NCBI GenBank assembly: GCA_948968885.1 | Contig: CAREUR010000002.1 | Location: forward strand, 1-64,000 | DNA from: an uncultured Eubacteriales bacterium | GTDB taxonomy: Bacteria; Bacillota; Clostridia; Oscillospirales; Acutalibacteraceae | Length of the DNA: 64,000 bases | Direction: 5' to 3' | Shown here: one piece after another, positions 1 through 8,519 of the stretch | How the letters are laid out: the number at the start of each line of letters is the position of its first letter | How positions within the stretch are numbered: the first letter of the stretch is position 1 | The notes under the pieces: model-generated | Told to the model about the DNA's origin: nothing | Database searches by the model: none | Seen by the model: only the letters and a program-made list of their open reading frames with translations | Position numbers and translations under genes: made by a program

Positions 1-24
1 AGCTCATTTTAATATAAAAATAAT

Positions 25-57
25 AAGCTCTGTAGAGATAATATCTATCAGAGCTTG
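25..57 (-). terminator. Rho-independent terminator of htrA
   Basis: Inverted repeat AAGCTC...GAGCTT (positions 25-30 and 51-56) with additional internal pairing, followed on the minus strand by a T-rich tract. It lies just after the htrA stop codon. Confidence 0.7.
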
Positions 58-91
58 TTTAAGCTAAAAAATACAAATTGCTTTGCAAGGC

Positions 92-1564
92 TTATTGAGC
101 CTCTCCCTTGTCTTCGGCTAATGTAACTGGAATCTCTAGCATGGAGTGCTCCTCGTTGCGGAGAACGGACAGTCGATAAACTGTAACATTAACGGTATCG
201 CCGGGCTTGTAGTTGGCAAGTTCATTGTACAAGTCAGCAGTCGTTTTTGTAGTCACGCCGCCAAACTTAATAATTATATCCCCAGCCTTCAAGCCGCTTG
301 TTTCGGCGCTGCTTCCCTCGATAATCCTCGAAATCAGCAGCCCCTGCGGAACATCATTCAACTGAGCCTCATAAGCGGACAAAGCCCTCACGCCGACGCC
401 CATTTTGACGCGGCCAGGAACATATCCATTTTTAATGAGATCGCTGACAATGGTGGTGACGGTGTTGCTAGGGATGGCAAGCCCCATGGCTTCGTAATCG
501 GTGAGCTTCATTCTATTAATACCGATGACCTGGCCGTACATATTGAGCAGAGCGCCGCCGGAATTGCCCGGATTAATCGCAGCGTCGGTTTGAATATACT
601 TAACGGTCGAAGTGGTGTTCTTGCTTGCGTCCGGGATAATAGAGGCGATGTCGCGGTTGAGCGCAGATATAACGCCCCGAGTCAAAGAGTTTGAAAACTC
701 CAACCCGCCCGGATTCCCAATAGCAAGGACGCTTGCGCCAACAGCCAATTGATCCGAATTGCCAAACTCCGCGGCCTTAAGGCCAGAAGCATCTATCCTT
801 AAAACAGCGATGTCGGTCCGCTGGTCAAAGCCAACGATTTTTGCAGCAAATTCCTTGCGGTCGCTCGTAACCACGCTGACGTTGTACTTGTTGCTATGCC
901 CGATAACATGCGAATTCGTAACAACGTAGCCGTCCTCGCTAATGATTATGCCGCTCCCTTGCCGAGAGAGTGACGAAATCAGGCCGGCAGACGGGTTATA
1001 AGCAACAACGCCCACTATCGACGGGGCAATCTCCTGATAAATTTGTTCCGCGCTTTTCGCATCGGCACTTTCGGGAATATCATTCGTATGAATAACCGCA
1101 GAACTGCCATTGGAACCGCCCAAATTAGAAGTGAGCGAGCGAAATCTAGCGTCGTTCTTCAAAAAAGTGGCCAAGATAGAGGCGCCAAAAATCAGGAACA
1201 TAGACCCCAGAATAATGGCAGAGGTTATCAAAAAGACCTTTAGCCCTCTATCCATCTTGTTTTTGGGAGGATTATTATTAACAAAAGCAGGTGACGGCGG
1301 CTGACTTCCGGCCGTCTTTTTGCTGTTATTGCCGCTATAACTGGCGCTACTGCGATTATCTTTGCTGCTTTTGCCACTACTGCTGCTTGAATAATGAGAA
1401 TTAGCGGTAGAGATCCGAATCTTCTCAGGGTCATAGCTATAAGAAGACGCATCCGACCAAGATATCACATTTTTGTCCGCATTATGGCTCTCATCTTTAT
1501 CCGAGCCGCCCGAACTACCGCTGTTATCGCTAAAAAGGTTATTGTCATCGTATTTATCGCTCAT
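92..1564 (-). CDS. htrA: Membrane-anchored HtrA/DegP-type serine protease with one PDZ domain
   Basis: Cell-envelope quality-control protease of family S1C, expected to degrade or refold damaged exported proteins. About 490 residues: a Ser/Asn/Asp-rich cytoplasmic N-terminus of roughly 105 residues, one membrane segment (about 109-134), a trypsin-like domain and a C-terminal PDZ domain. The catalytic triad is visible as His in TNSHVIG (about 219), Asp in RTDIAVL (about 251) and Ser in NPGNSGGAL (about 335). I chose the ATG at 1564 (MSDKYDD) because GGGAGG precedes it; the in-frame extension upstream has no such site. It is monocistronic with its own terminator. The long low-complexity N-terminal tail is typical of Gram-positive HtrA proteins and should face the cytoplasm. 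Confidence 0.95.
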   Translation of the reverse strand: MSDKYDDNNLFSDNSGSSGGSDKDESHNADKNVISWSDASSYSYDPEKIRISTANSHYSSSSSGKSSKDNRSSASYSGNNSKKTAGSQPPSPAFVNNNPPKNKMDRGLKVFLITSAIILGSMFLIFGASILATFLKNDARFRSLTSNLGGSNGSSAVIHTNDIPESADAKSAEQIYQEIAPSIVGVVAYNPSAGLISSLSRQGSGIIISEDGYVVTNSHVIGHSNKYNVSVVTSDRKEFAAKIVGFDQRTDIAVLRIDASGLKAAEFGNSDQLAVGASVLAIGNPGGLEFSNSLTRGVISALNRDIASIIPDASKNTTSTVKYIQTDAAINPGNSGGALLNMYGQVIGINRMKLTDYEAMGLAIPSNTVTTIVSDLIKNGYVPGRVKMGVGVRALSAYEAQLNDVPQGLLISRIIEGSSAETSGLKAGDIIIKFGGVTTKTTADLYNELANYKPGDTVNVTVYRLSVLRNEEHSMLEIPVTLAEDKGEAQ

Positions 1565-1779
1565 AAAAAGCAAACCTCCCACACGCAAACATTAAAGCTA
1601 GTTTAATTATACTACGATGTGCCCGTCAAATAAACCATAATTTTGAAATTTTTGTGAAGTTATAAAAATAAAATGAGCGGATTTTAAATTTTTACACGTG
1701 CTTATTGAGCAAAATTTTAACAAAAATATTCACATAAAATAAAGAAATATAGAGATAATAAAGGAAAGGGAGTGATATA

Positions 1780-2136
1780 GTGGAATACGTAAAAGCGTTT
1801 GTGGTTGGCGGACTGATCTGCGTTGTGGGGCAAATTCTGATTGACAAGACGAATCTGACGCCAGCCAAGATATTGGTTTTGTTTGTAACCCTAGGCGTAG
1901 CGCTGACTGCAGTGGGAGTGTATGAGCCGCTTGTAGAATTTGCGGGGGCAGGAGCCACCGTGCCCTTGACTGGCTTTGGCTACACCATGGCAAAAGGGGT
2001 TTTGGAGCTTGTAAAAGAGAAGGGCTTTTTGGGCATTTTCATAGGCGGACTCAGCGCCAGTGCGGCCGGGATTGCTGCGGCGATCTTTTTTGGTTATGTT
2101 GCGGCGCTTGTTTCTAAGTCTAGCGACAAAAACTAG
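1780..2136 (+). CDS. spoVAE: Stage V sporulation protein AE (SpoVAE)
   Basis: Small integral membrane protein of the SpoVA channel, which moves Ca2+-dipicolinic acid into the developing spore and releases it on germination. 118 residues, almost wholly hydrophobic, with the family pattern of a first helix ending QILIDKT, a central helix and the GYTMAKG...GGLSASAAG segment. It starts at GTG 1780 behind AAAGGAAAGGGAG. The usual neighbours spoVAC and spoVAD are not upstream in this window: the preceding gene is htrA, divergently transcribed, so spoVAE is an orphan here. About 100 bases separate it from spoVT on the same strand. Confidence 0.92.
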   Translation: MEYVKAFVVGGLICVVGQILIDKTNLTPAKILVLFVTLGVALTAVGVYEPLVEFAGAGATVPLTGFGYTMAKGVLELVKEKGFLGIFIGGLSASAAGIAAAIFFGYVAALVSKSSDKN

Positions 2137-2241
2137 GTTTAAAATGTAAAAATTCTGAGCGTGAAAACATTCATAAATAATGTTGATGCAAGGCTGAAAA
2201 TTTGATTATAAAGGGCAAAGATGGAGGTATTGAGTGTAAAA

Positions 2242-2781
2242 ATGAAAGCTACAGGAATCGTGAGAAGGATAGACGACTTGGGCCGGGTGGTGATTCCAAA
2301 GGAGATCCGCAGAACGCTGCGCATTCGGGAGGGCGACCCGCTAGAAATATTCACCGACACAGAGGGCGGCGTCATATTCAAAAAGTACTCGCCGGTTGGG
2401 GAGCTCTCGCAATTTGCAACGACTTATGCCGATGTATTGGCGCACACATCGAATTTCCCAACCATAATCTGCGACAGAGACCACGTGGTGGCGGTTTCGG
2501 GACTGCCCAAAAAAGAGTACCTAGAAAGAAGGATAACCTCGGCGCTGGAGGACTTAATGGAGTCGCGGCGCAGCTATATTTTTACGAAGGAAGCCGAAAC
2601 GACGGTGGCTCCGATTGAGGGCATGGACAAAAAGGCCGCAGTGATCTTCCCGATAATAGTTGCGGGGGACGTAACAGGCGCCGTCACACTGCTGCAAAAC
2701 GATGCCAATACCATCCCAGGCGACACAGAGACAAAACTAACCCAAGCCGCAGCCGAATTTTTGGGCAAACAAATGGAATAA
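2242..2781 (+). CDS. spoVT: Stage V sporulation protein T, AbrB-type regulator with GAF-like domain
   Basis: Forespore transcription factor that tunes SigG-dependent genes and spore dormancy. 179 residues from ATG 2242. An N-terminal swapped-hairpin AbrB domain opens with MKATGIVRRIDDLGRVVIPK, nearly invariant in SpoVT, and a GAF-like ligand-binding domain covers about residues 60-178. The ATG at 2242 matches the conserved protein start. GGAGG lies about 14 bases upstream, rather far, so a start at TTG 2230 or ATG 2221 cannot be excluded. Pairing with spoVAE supports a sporulation role. A bidirectional hairpin terminator follows at 2828-2867. Confidence 0.95.
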   Translation: MKATGIVRRIDDLGRVVIPKEIRRTLRIREGDPLEIFTDTEGGVIFKKYSPVGELSQFATTYADVLAHTSNFPTIICDRDHVVAVSGLPKKEYLERRITSALEDLMESRRSYIFTKEAETTVAPIEGMDKKAAVIFPIIVAGDVTGAVTLLQNDANTIPGDTETKLTQAAAEFLGKQME

Positions 2782-2827
2782 TCCGCAGCAAACCTAGCAG
2801 GATTATTGTTTGAAATATGCAAAAAAG

Positions 2828-2867
2828 AAATACTGCCCGAGCCGCGAACAGTTCCGGACAGTATTTT
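2828..2867. terminator. Bidirectional terminator between spoVT and the Cys-rich gene
   Basis: Arms AAATACTG and CAGTATTTT with further CCG/CGG pairing inside. The ends are A-rich and T-rich, so the hairpin can serve the two convergent genes. Confidence 0.7.
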
Positions 2868-2888
2868 AATTGCGCTATTTTGCGTTTG

Positions 2889-3758
2889 CTAATTGCCACA
2901 AACATTGCTGCAGCCGCATCCACAGCCAGTGTTGCCAGAATTATCGTTGTTTGTTTCGGTTGAGCGCGGTGGAAAAAACTCATCGGTAGGGAATTCCAGG
3001 CGATTAAAGAGCTCGCAAGGGTTATCTGCAGTAGTAATGCACTCTTTTTCTGGGATGCAGAAGTCGTACGACGGCACTAGCATCTGGACGTTGCGCTCCA
3101 GCTGGACTATTGTAAACATGCCGAGCGTAACAAACACGGCGTTTGAGTTGTTTCTGAGCTGAAACTCTCCGCCAAACTTCTTGGATATGCTCTCTGGAAT
3201 ATGGCAGCCGATGTCGCAGCTGTCGTGATTATCGCAGCAAACCTTTGCCGAAAGGCCGATTGGTTCTGCCACTTGAACTGTAGCTTTGGGCAAATTCCTA
3301 ACCGGAGAAGAGTTTAAGTCGATGTCGTCGTAGCAGGCGCCAGAATTAAAGACCTTGACCTTACCCTCGCTGCCAAACAATATCACTTTTTTGGAGTACA
3401 CCGACAGCCCCGTCACGTTAACCGGGCAAGCCGCCGGCGACAGGAACACATCCAAGTTTACCTCAAAGAAGAACGTCATGTCAACAGAGTAGAACCCTTT
3501 GTTAAACGGTACCGGATCGATGTCGACGTAGACAGTTAAAACCTCTACATCTTTGATGCGCGCAGTGCAGGCCTGATCAATTACATGCTGGCCGGCCTCG
3601 GTAAAGTATACACGCAAGTCCTGAAGACAGTCTTTATCTGCGCAAGAGTCGTAAACCCTGAATGCATCGATGCAGACGGCTTCTCTAAAACTCCCCGAAG
3701 AGCTACCGCTGGCGCAGTTTTGAGAGTCTGCTGTTGCTGAAAAAAGATTTTCTGACAT
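2889..3758 (-). CDS. Cys-rich protein of unknown function, possible spore coat/exosporium component
   Basis: 289 residues, no signal peptide and no membrane segment, about 20 cysteines. Features include a paired pattern YDSCADKDCL near residue 40, CCDNHDSCDIGC mid-protein and a C-terminal tail GCGCGCSNVCG. I cannot assign a characterised domain. Cysteine-rich tails like this are common in clostridial coat and exosporium proteins, and the gene faces spoVT. A candidate promoter upstream (3801-3828) resembles mother-cell sigma K/E sites, which fits a coat protein. Both the coat role and the promoter type are inferences. The ATG at 3758 is preceded by GGAGG. Confidence 0.7.
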   Translation of the reverse strand: MSENLFSATADSQNCASGSSSGSFREAVCIDAFRVYDSCADKDCLQDLRVYFTEAGQHVIDQACTARIKDVEVLTVYVDIDPVPFNKGFYSVDMTFFFEVNLDVFLSPAACPVNVTGLSVYSKKVILFGSEGKVKVFNSGACYDDIDLNSSPVRNLPKATVQVAEPIGLSAKVCCDNHDSCDIGCHIPESISKKFGGEFQLRNNSNAVFVTLGMFTIVQLERNVQMLVPSYDFCIPEKECITTADNPCELFNRLEFPTDEFFPPRSTETNNDNSGNTGCGCGCSNVCGN

Positions 3759-3800
3759 AATAAAAAGCCTCCATTCAGATGATGAACTATGTTTTCAATA

Positions 3801-3828
3801 CATATTATGTGATTTGAAACGATGTGTT
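3801..3828 (-). promoter_or_regulatory. Candidate mother-cell sigma (SigK/SigE-like) promoter
   Basis: On the minus strand AC is followed 16 bases later by CATAATATG, close to the SigK form AC-N16/17-CATAnnnTA. The last two bases deviate. It is about 40-70 bases upstream of the Cys-rich gene's start. Confidence 0.35.
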
Positions 3829-3913
3829 ACAAAAATTTATGAAATGCTGAAGCTAATCAAAGTGAAAGCGTCTGATTTATTTGCACCAAATAAAGGCGAT
3901 CTGGCCGAGTTGC

Positions 3914-3943
3914 TTGACATTATGGCCAAAATTAATATATAAT
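3914..3943 (+). promoter_or_regulatory. SigA-type promoter of the SIS-like/pseudokinase operon
   Basis: TTGACA at 3914-3919 and TATAAT at 3938-3943 with an 18-base spacer, about 40 bases before the first gene. Both hexamers are consensus. Confidence 0.75.
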
Positions 3944-3983
3944 CAAACTTAGCAGGGGGAGTTTTTATTATAAGGAGATTTTT

Positions 3984-4541
3984 ATGTGGAGTTTGCGCAG
4001 GATGAGTGAAAAAATTGCGGTTAATTGCGGTTCTGGTTTAGCAGAAAAAGAAATTTCCTTAAACGAAAATGAAAAAGAAAATGCCCCCACATACAAAATA
4101 TATTCTCTGCAGGATTTATATGACCTGACCGGCGTAAAAAATGGCGATAATATCGATCTGGCGGCGAGTTTGATTTATAATGCCAAAAAAGTGACGATTA
4201 TTATGGATAAGAAAAATGAGGATATAAGAAATCTGCTTGTTGAGATAGCAAAGTCCTTTGAGGCGCTGGGGATAAATGTGCTTATTTTTGACGATGAAAA
4301 TATTTCTAAATTAGGAAAAAACGACGTTGTAATTAAGATAAATCTAAGGCGCAACGTAGATAACAAACTTTTTAATCGAGGGCTAGACCTAAAGATTATA
4401 AATGTTTATTTGGACAAAAGCAGAGATCATGCTGGGCACGGCGTAAATTTGTACAGTTTGAACTTAAAGAATATTGATCGTTTGCTGTCTGTTGAAGTCC
4501 TTTTAAAATGCGTGTATTTGGGGGTTTTAGCCAAAATTTGA
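3984..4541 (+). CDS. Unrecognised protein with a possible degenerate SIS-like fold, operon partner of the pseudokinase
   Basis: 185 residues, soluble, no signal peptide. Residues about 55-120 read as a Rossmann-like alternation: LAASLIYNAKKVTIIMD, then a helix IAKSFEALGINVLIFDD, then LGKNDVVIKIN. This pattern recalls sugar isomerase (SIS) domains of the hexulose-phosphate isomerase type, but the usual glycine/serine phosphate loop is not evident, so it would be a degenerate or binding-only version. That resemblance is my inference from pattern, not an established match. It starts at ATG 3984 behind AAGGAG, has a consensus promoter upstream, and ends 16 bases before the pseudokinase gene, so the two are almost certainly co-transcribed. 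Confidence 0.7.
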   Translation: MWSLRRMSEKIAVNCGSGLAEKEISLNENEKENAPTYKIYSLQDLYDLTGVKNGDNIDLAASLIYNAKKVTIIMDKKNEDIRNLLVEIAKSFEALGINVLIFDDENISKLGKNDVVIKINLRRNVDNKLFNRGLDLKIINVYLDKSRDHAGHGVNLYSLNLKNIDRLLSVEVLLKCVYLGVLAKI

Positions 4542-4557
4542 CCGCACGGAGGCCAAA

Positions 4558-6153
4558 ATGAAGAGAATTGAAAATTTATGCATGAAGTGTATGAGCGATA
4601 AGGGCGGGCTTAAACGGTGTCCTTTTTGCGGATATGTTGGCGACGAAGCTCAGCTGGGCGGCGCTTTTGAGAAAAATTTGATTTTGCAGGATAATTATGT
4701 GATGGGCAACAAAGTCCGCGAGAATGCGGAGTCCGTCTGCTATATAGGCTACGATATGAAAAATAAGTCCAAGGTGCATATTCGAGAATTTTTCCCGGCA
4801 GAAATTTGCAACAGGGACGCAGATGGCTTAAGCGTTGTGGCTAAGGAGAGTTGCGGCGAGAGGTATGAAGATCTTAAAATTTCATTTTTGCAATATTTTC
4901 GGTCGCTGGCTAAGGTTCGGTATATTGATGCGGTCTGCTCGGTTTACGACATTTTTGCAGATTACGGCACGGCGTACGTTATATCGGAAATGGTGGACGG
5001 AATTACTTTGTCGGAGCTGGTAAGGCGCAACAAAAAGCCGCTAGAATGGGACACTGCGAAGGTACTGTTTATGCCGCTTATTTCTGCGTTTAGCCGATTA
5101 AGCAAGGCCGGGATTTTGCACCTTGCGGTTAGTCCCGATGCGCTGATTATTAGTAGAGCCGGAAAGATGTATATTTCTGACTTTTCTACGCCAAACGCGC
5201 GGCAGATTGGGACTTTTTTTGATTTTGACTTTAACAAGGGATATACCGCGCCGGAACAATATATTAAAGGGTACAAACTCACGCAAGCTGCGGACGTTTA
5301 CGGTTTAGCAGCGTCGTTGTTTTTTGCCTTGGTAGGTTTTGCGCCAAAGGATGCTTCGGCCCGAGAAATTGACGACCGGCTGCTGATTCCAGTTAAACTT
5401 TTGAAGAACATCCCGCCACATGTGGTTTCGGCGCTTTCACACGCCTTGAGAGTTAATGCCCAAAGCCGAACTCAGACTTTTGAAATTTTTCGAGACGAAC
5501 TTACAGAGACTTCCGCAAAATACCTGAAGGAACAAGAAATGATTGTGTCTGAAAGTCAAGAAAATAGTAGAATTAGCAAATCAGATAAACGAAAAAACCT
5601 TGCGTGGATTTTGAGCACAGCCGGCGTTGCGCTAACGGCGCTCACTTTGCTGGTAGCCTTTTTTGTTTATAATAATGCAAACAAAAAGGTCGAACCGAGC
5701 GCGGAAAGTCCGCTAGTTTCGGAGGCAACAAATACTCAAGAAAATATTACAGTGCCTGATTTTATCGGCATGGACGCGGATAAGTTGGTGCAAAGCAGCG
5801 AAATGTCTGACTATAATATTTTTTTTGCAGAAAAAGTTTTTGATGACAAGATTGCAGAAGGCAAGGTAATCTCGCAGACCCCGGTACCGGGTAGCTCAGT
5901 AAAGAAAGGCTCAAACATCGTGATTACAGTCAGCAAAGGGCCTAAGTTTCGAGCTTTGCCGCAGATTGAAGGCTTAACGTTGTCGCAAGCTTCCGCCGTT
6001 TTGACTAAAGAAGGCTTCACTCCGGCGTCGGAATTTTGCTATAGTAGCAGTATTGCACAGGGCAAGGTCATTGGCTATAAGGGTTGCTCGAAGGGCGACA
6101 AGCTTGAATTTGGCGCCAGGGTAACGATTCTTGTTAGCAAAGGCAAAAGATAG
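4558..6153 (+). CDS. Zinc-ribbon/PASTA transmembrane protein with a kinase fold that looks catalytically dead (pseudokinase)
   Basis: 531 residues. An N-terminal zinc ribbon (C8, C11, C21, C24) is followed by a Ser/Thr kinase-like domain (about 44-315), one membrane helix (about 348-371) and two PASTA repeats outside the cell (about 397-461 and 464-530). It belongs to the clostridial zinc-ribbon kinase group, recognised by the VAIKEYFP-like and HRDISPDNI-like segments, but the key residues are changed. The glycine-rich loop is absent, the VAIK lysine is Arg76 (VHIREFFP), HRD is HLA (188-190), the metal-binding Asn is Ala195 and DFG is DFS (208-210). APEQ (231-234) and the C-lobe remain. PASTA repeats normally sense peptidoglycan or lipid II, so this is probably a non-catalytic envelope sensor or scaffold. 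It starts at ATG 4558 after CGGAGG. Confidence 0.88.
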   Translation: MKRIENLCMKCMSDKGGLKRCPFCGYVGDEAQLGGAFEKNLILQDNYVMGNKVRENAESVCYIGYDMKNKSKVHIREFFPAEICNRDADGLSVVAKESCGERYEDLKISFLQYFRSLAKVRYIDAVCSVYDIFADYGTAYVISEMVDGITLSELVRRNKKPLEWDTAKVLFMPLISAFSRLSKAGILHLAVSPDALIISRAGKMYISDFSTPNARQIGTFFDFDFNKGYTAPEQYIKGYKLTQAADVYGLAASLFFALVGFAPKDASAREIDDRLLIPVKLLKNIPPHVVSALSHALRVNAQSRTQTFEIFRDELTETSAKYLKEQEMIVSESQENSRISKSDKRKNLAWILSTAGVALTALTLLVAFFVYNNANKKVEPSAESPLVSEATNTQENITVPDFIGMDADKLVQSSEMSDYNIFFAEKVFDDKIAEGKVISQTPVPGSSVKKGSNIVITVSKGPKFRALPQIEGLTLSQASAVLTKEGFTPASEFCYSSSIAQGKVIGYKGCSKGDKLEFGARVTILVSKGKR

Positions 6154-6164
6154 ACCGTGGCCTA

Positions 6165-6200
6165 AAATCATAAATCCAATGCCCATTTTGGCGGCACTGG
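6165..6200 (-). terminator. Terminator of the feo operon
   Basis: Arms CCAATGCC (6176-6183) and GGCACTGG (6193-6200), one wobble pair, followed on the minus strand by TTTATGATTT. It lies just after the stop of the small Cys-rich gene. Confidence 0.5.
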
Positions 6201-6201
6201 C

Positions 6202-6369
6202 TTAAGTTTTTCTTTTTTTGCTAGCAGTATTATTGCAGTTTCGTTCGCAAGCGGCGCAATCTCCAGCGCAAAAGTCTGCGAATTTACGGCTTTTATATAA
6301 TTTAATCTGCTTCACAATCGCCAAAATAACTATCACGATCGCGACCGCAGCTATCAAAATGTCAATCAT
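6202..6369 (-). CDS. FeoB-associated Cys-rich membrane peptide
   Basis: A 55-residue protein, easily missed because of its size. One N-terminal membrane helix (MIDILIAAVAIVIVILAIV) is followed by a short basic tail carrying four cysteines in the pattern C-x3-C-x2-C-x3-C. This matches the FeoB-associated family found behind feoB in many Firmicutes, probably a FeoC-like accessory or iron-binding partner. It begins at ATG 6369 behind GGAGCTG, 39 bases after the feoB stop and on the same strand, so it is the third gene of the feoA-feoB operon. The exact biochemical role is not established for the family. Confidence 0.85.
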   Translation of the reverse strand: MIDILIAAVAIVIVILAIVKQIKLYKSRKFADFCAGDCAACERNCNNTASKKRKT

Positions 6370-6407
6370 AAAAAATCAGCTCCTTTATCTTTGTACAGAC
6401 AAAAACT

Positions 6408-8516
6408 TCAAAGAAACTTAGAAATCGCAGACCCAACCTGAAACACCAGCATGGAGGACGTCCAGGCTAAAATCAACTGATAGCTAAGCGCGAGAACAGT
6501 CCATTTTGCGCTTTTTAGCTCCTTGCACATGGCCGAGAGAGCCGCGACGCACGGCGTGTACAGCAGAACAAAAACCATGAAAGCGTAGGCCGAAATGGTT
6601 GAAAATTGATCCGCAATCACCTGCAAAACGCCCGCTAGCCCGCCAGTGCCGTAAAGAACAGCCATGGTGCTAACGACGGATTCTTTTGCGATTAAGCCAG
6701 AAAGCAGCGAAACCGCAGCCCGCCAGTCGTCAAACCCACACAGTGAAAACACCGGCGCGATCGCCATTCCAACCGAAGCCAGAATGCTTTCGCTCTTGTC
6801 AGCGATCATCTGCAGGCTCAAATTGAACGACTGCAAAAACCAGATCACGATAGTCGCCGCGACCAAGATAGTGCCGGCCTTAACGAGGAAGTCTTTTAAC
6901 TTTGCACCAACATGCAAACACAAATTTTTTAGGGTTGGCATCCGGTACGCCGGGAGTTCCATGATGAACGAAGCGGTTTCGCCCTTTAGGACTGGGCCTT
7001 TAAACACCATCGCTGTAAAGACCGCGAGCAAAATACCCAATAAATATATAGAAGAAATCGCCAAAACCTGATGCTCTCGAAACAGCGCGGCTATGAACAT
7101 CGCGTAAACAGGCATTTTTGCGCTGCAGGACATAAACGGAATCATCAGTATTGTTAGTTTTTTGTCATTTTCTTTTTCTAAAATTCGAGTTCCCAAAATC
7201 GCCGGCACAGTGCATCCGAAGCCCATCAACAAAGGCACAAAAGCTCGGCCAGAAAGCCCGACCTTGCGCAAAAGTTTATCCATGATAAAAGCCGCCCGCG
7301 CCATGTATCCACTGTCTTCTAGGATGGAGAGCAACGTGAACAATATCATGACCTGTGGGAAAAACGAAATCACCGACCCGACGCCTTCAATTATTCCGTC
7401 AATTATCAAGCTCTTGGACCACGCCGCCGCGCCAAGATTGGTCAATAAATTTAGCACAAACCCACAAAACACATCTTTAATCAAAAATTCAAATTGATCT
7501 CTCAAGAAAGACCCTACCGGCCCGAACGTGACGTAAAAAATAAAAATCATCATGACGGCAAAAATGGGCACGGCCAAAAACTTGTTTGTGATGACCCTGT
7601 CGATTTTGTCGGTTAAAGTTATGTGCTCCGGCGCGTGTTTCCGCTTGATTGCGGCCGCGCACAAGCTATATATGTATTTGTAGCGCTGGTCGGCTATTAG
7701 CATTTGCTCGTCCATGTGCGGCGGCAGGCCGACCGTGCCTTTATACAAATTTATGTTTTCCACCTGCGTTTTAGTCAGCTTTATTTTTTGCATTAATAAT
7801 TCGTCATTTTCAAAAAGCTTGACAGCAAGCCAACGCAAGCTCATTTTATTTTGTGAATTTTCAAAATTTTCAGCATTAAAGCCCCGTGACAATTCATTTT
7901 CTATTTTAGAAATAACATTTTCAACTTTGTCGTCGTATATTTTCTTCGCTGTTTTAGAGCCATCTTTCTTCTCAGCGTACCGAATAGCCAAGTCCAAAAG
8001 CTCGTTAACCCCGACTCCTTTGTTCGCAGATATCGGCACAATCGGCACATTCAGCTCACTGCGAAACTTATTATAGTCAATGATATCGCCCTTTTTTTCA
8101 ACAACATCCGTCATGTTAAAAGCAATAATCATCGGCTTTTGCAGCTCCAAAAGCTGCGTCGTCAGGTACAGACTGCGCTCTAAAATGGTCGCGTCAACAA
8201 TGTTAATAATCAGATCCGGGTTGTCTTCGATCAAAGAAACCCTCGTAACAATCTCTTCCGAAGAGTACGGCGACAAAGAATAAATCCCCGGCAAATCAAG
8301 GATATTAATCTTAACGCCTCCAAACCGCAAACTCCCTTCCTTTTTCTCAACAGTCACGCCCGGCCAGTTGCCAACGTGCTGGTTGCTCCCAGTGAGCTCG
8401 TTAAACAGCGTGGTTTTGCCGCAATTGGGGTTCCCAACCAAGGCAATCTTCAGTGTTTTTGAGCCTCTATTAAAATTTTTCGTGTTCTTATTCAACGCCG
8501 TCGTTGATGCAGACAT
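6408..8516 (-). CDS. feoB: Ferrous iron transporter FeoB
   Basis: Inner-membrane Fe2+ uptake protein. 702 residues: an N-terminal G domain with the P-loop GNPNCGKT (28-35), a G3 motif DLPGIYS and a G4 motif NMTD, then a helical GDI-like region and a C-terminal transmembrane domain with two Gate repeats and the FVPLLMGFGCTVPA segment. Full family length. The start ATG 8516 is three bases beyond the feoA stop and its ribosome site AAAGGAAATG lies inside the end of feoA, so translation is probably coupled. The operon order is feoA-feoB-Cys-rich peptide. I could not identify a convincing Fur box upstream of feoA. Confidence 0.97.
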   Translation of the reverse strand: MSASTTALNKNTKNFNRGSKTLKIALVGNPNCGKTTLFNELTGSNQHVGNWPGVTVEKKEGSLRFGGVKINILDLPGIYSLSPYSSEEIVTRVSLIEDNPDLIINIVDATILERSLYLTTQLLELQKPMIIAFNMTDVVEKKGDIIDYNKFRSELNVPIVPISANKGVGVNELLDLAIRYAEKKDGSKTAKKIYDDKVENVISKIENELSRGFNAENFENSQNKMSLRWLAVKLFENDELLMQKIKLTKTQVENINLYKGTVGLPPHMDEQMLIADQRYKYIYSLCAAAIKRKHAPEHITLTDKIDRVITNKFLAVPIFAVMMIFIFYVTFGPVGSFLRDQFEFLIKDVFCGFVLNLLTNLGAAAWSKSLIIDGIIEGVGSVISFFPQVMILFTLLSILEDSGYMARAAFIMDKLLRKVGLSGRAFVPLLMGFGCTVPAILGTRILEKENDKKLTILMIPFMSCSAKMPVYAMFIAALFREHQVLAISSIYLLGILLAVFTAMVFKGPVLKGETASFIMELPAYRMPTLKNLCLHVGAKLKDFLVKAGTILVAATIVIWFLQSFNLSLQMIADKSESILASVGMAIAPVFSLCGFDDWRAAVSLLSGLIAKESVVSTMAVLYGTGGLAGVLQVIADQFSTISAYAFMVFVLLYTPCVAALSAMCKELKSAKWTVLALSYQLILAWTSSMLVFQVGSAISKFL

Positions 8517-8519
8517 CGA

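Noticed and set aside
2202..2618. Second frame overlapping spoVT
   Set aside because: Out of frame with the conserved SpoVT protein and without domain content; a shadow.
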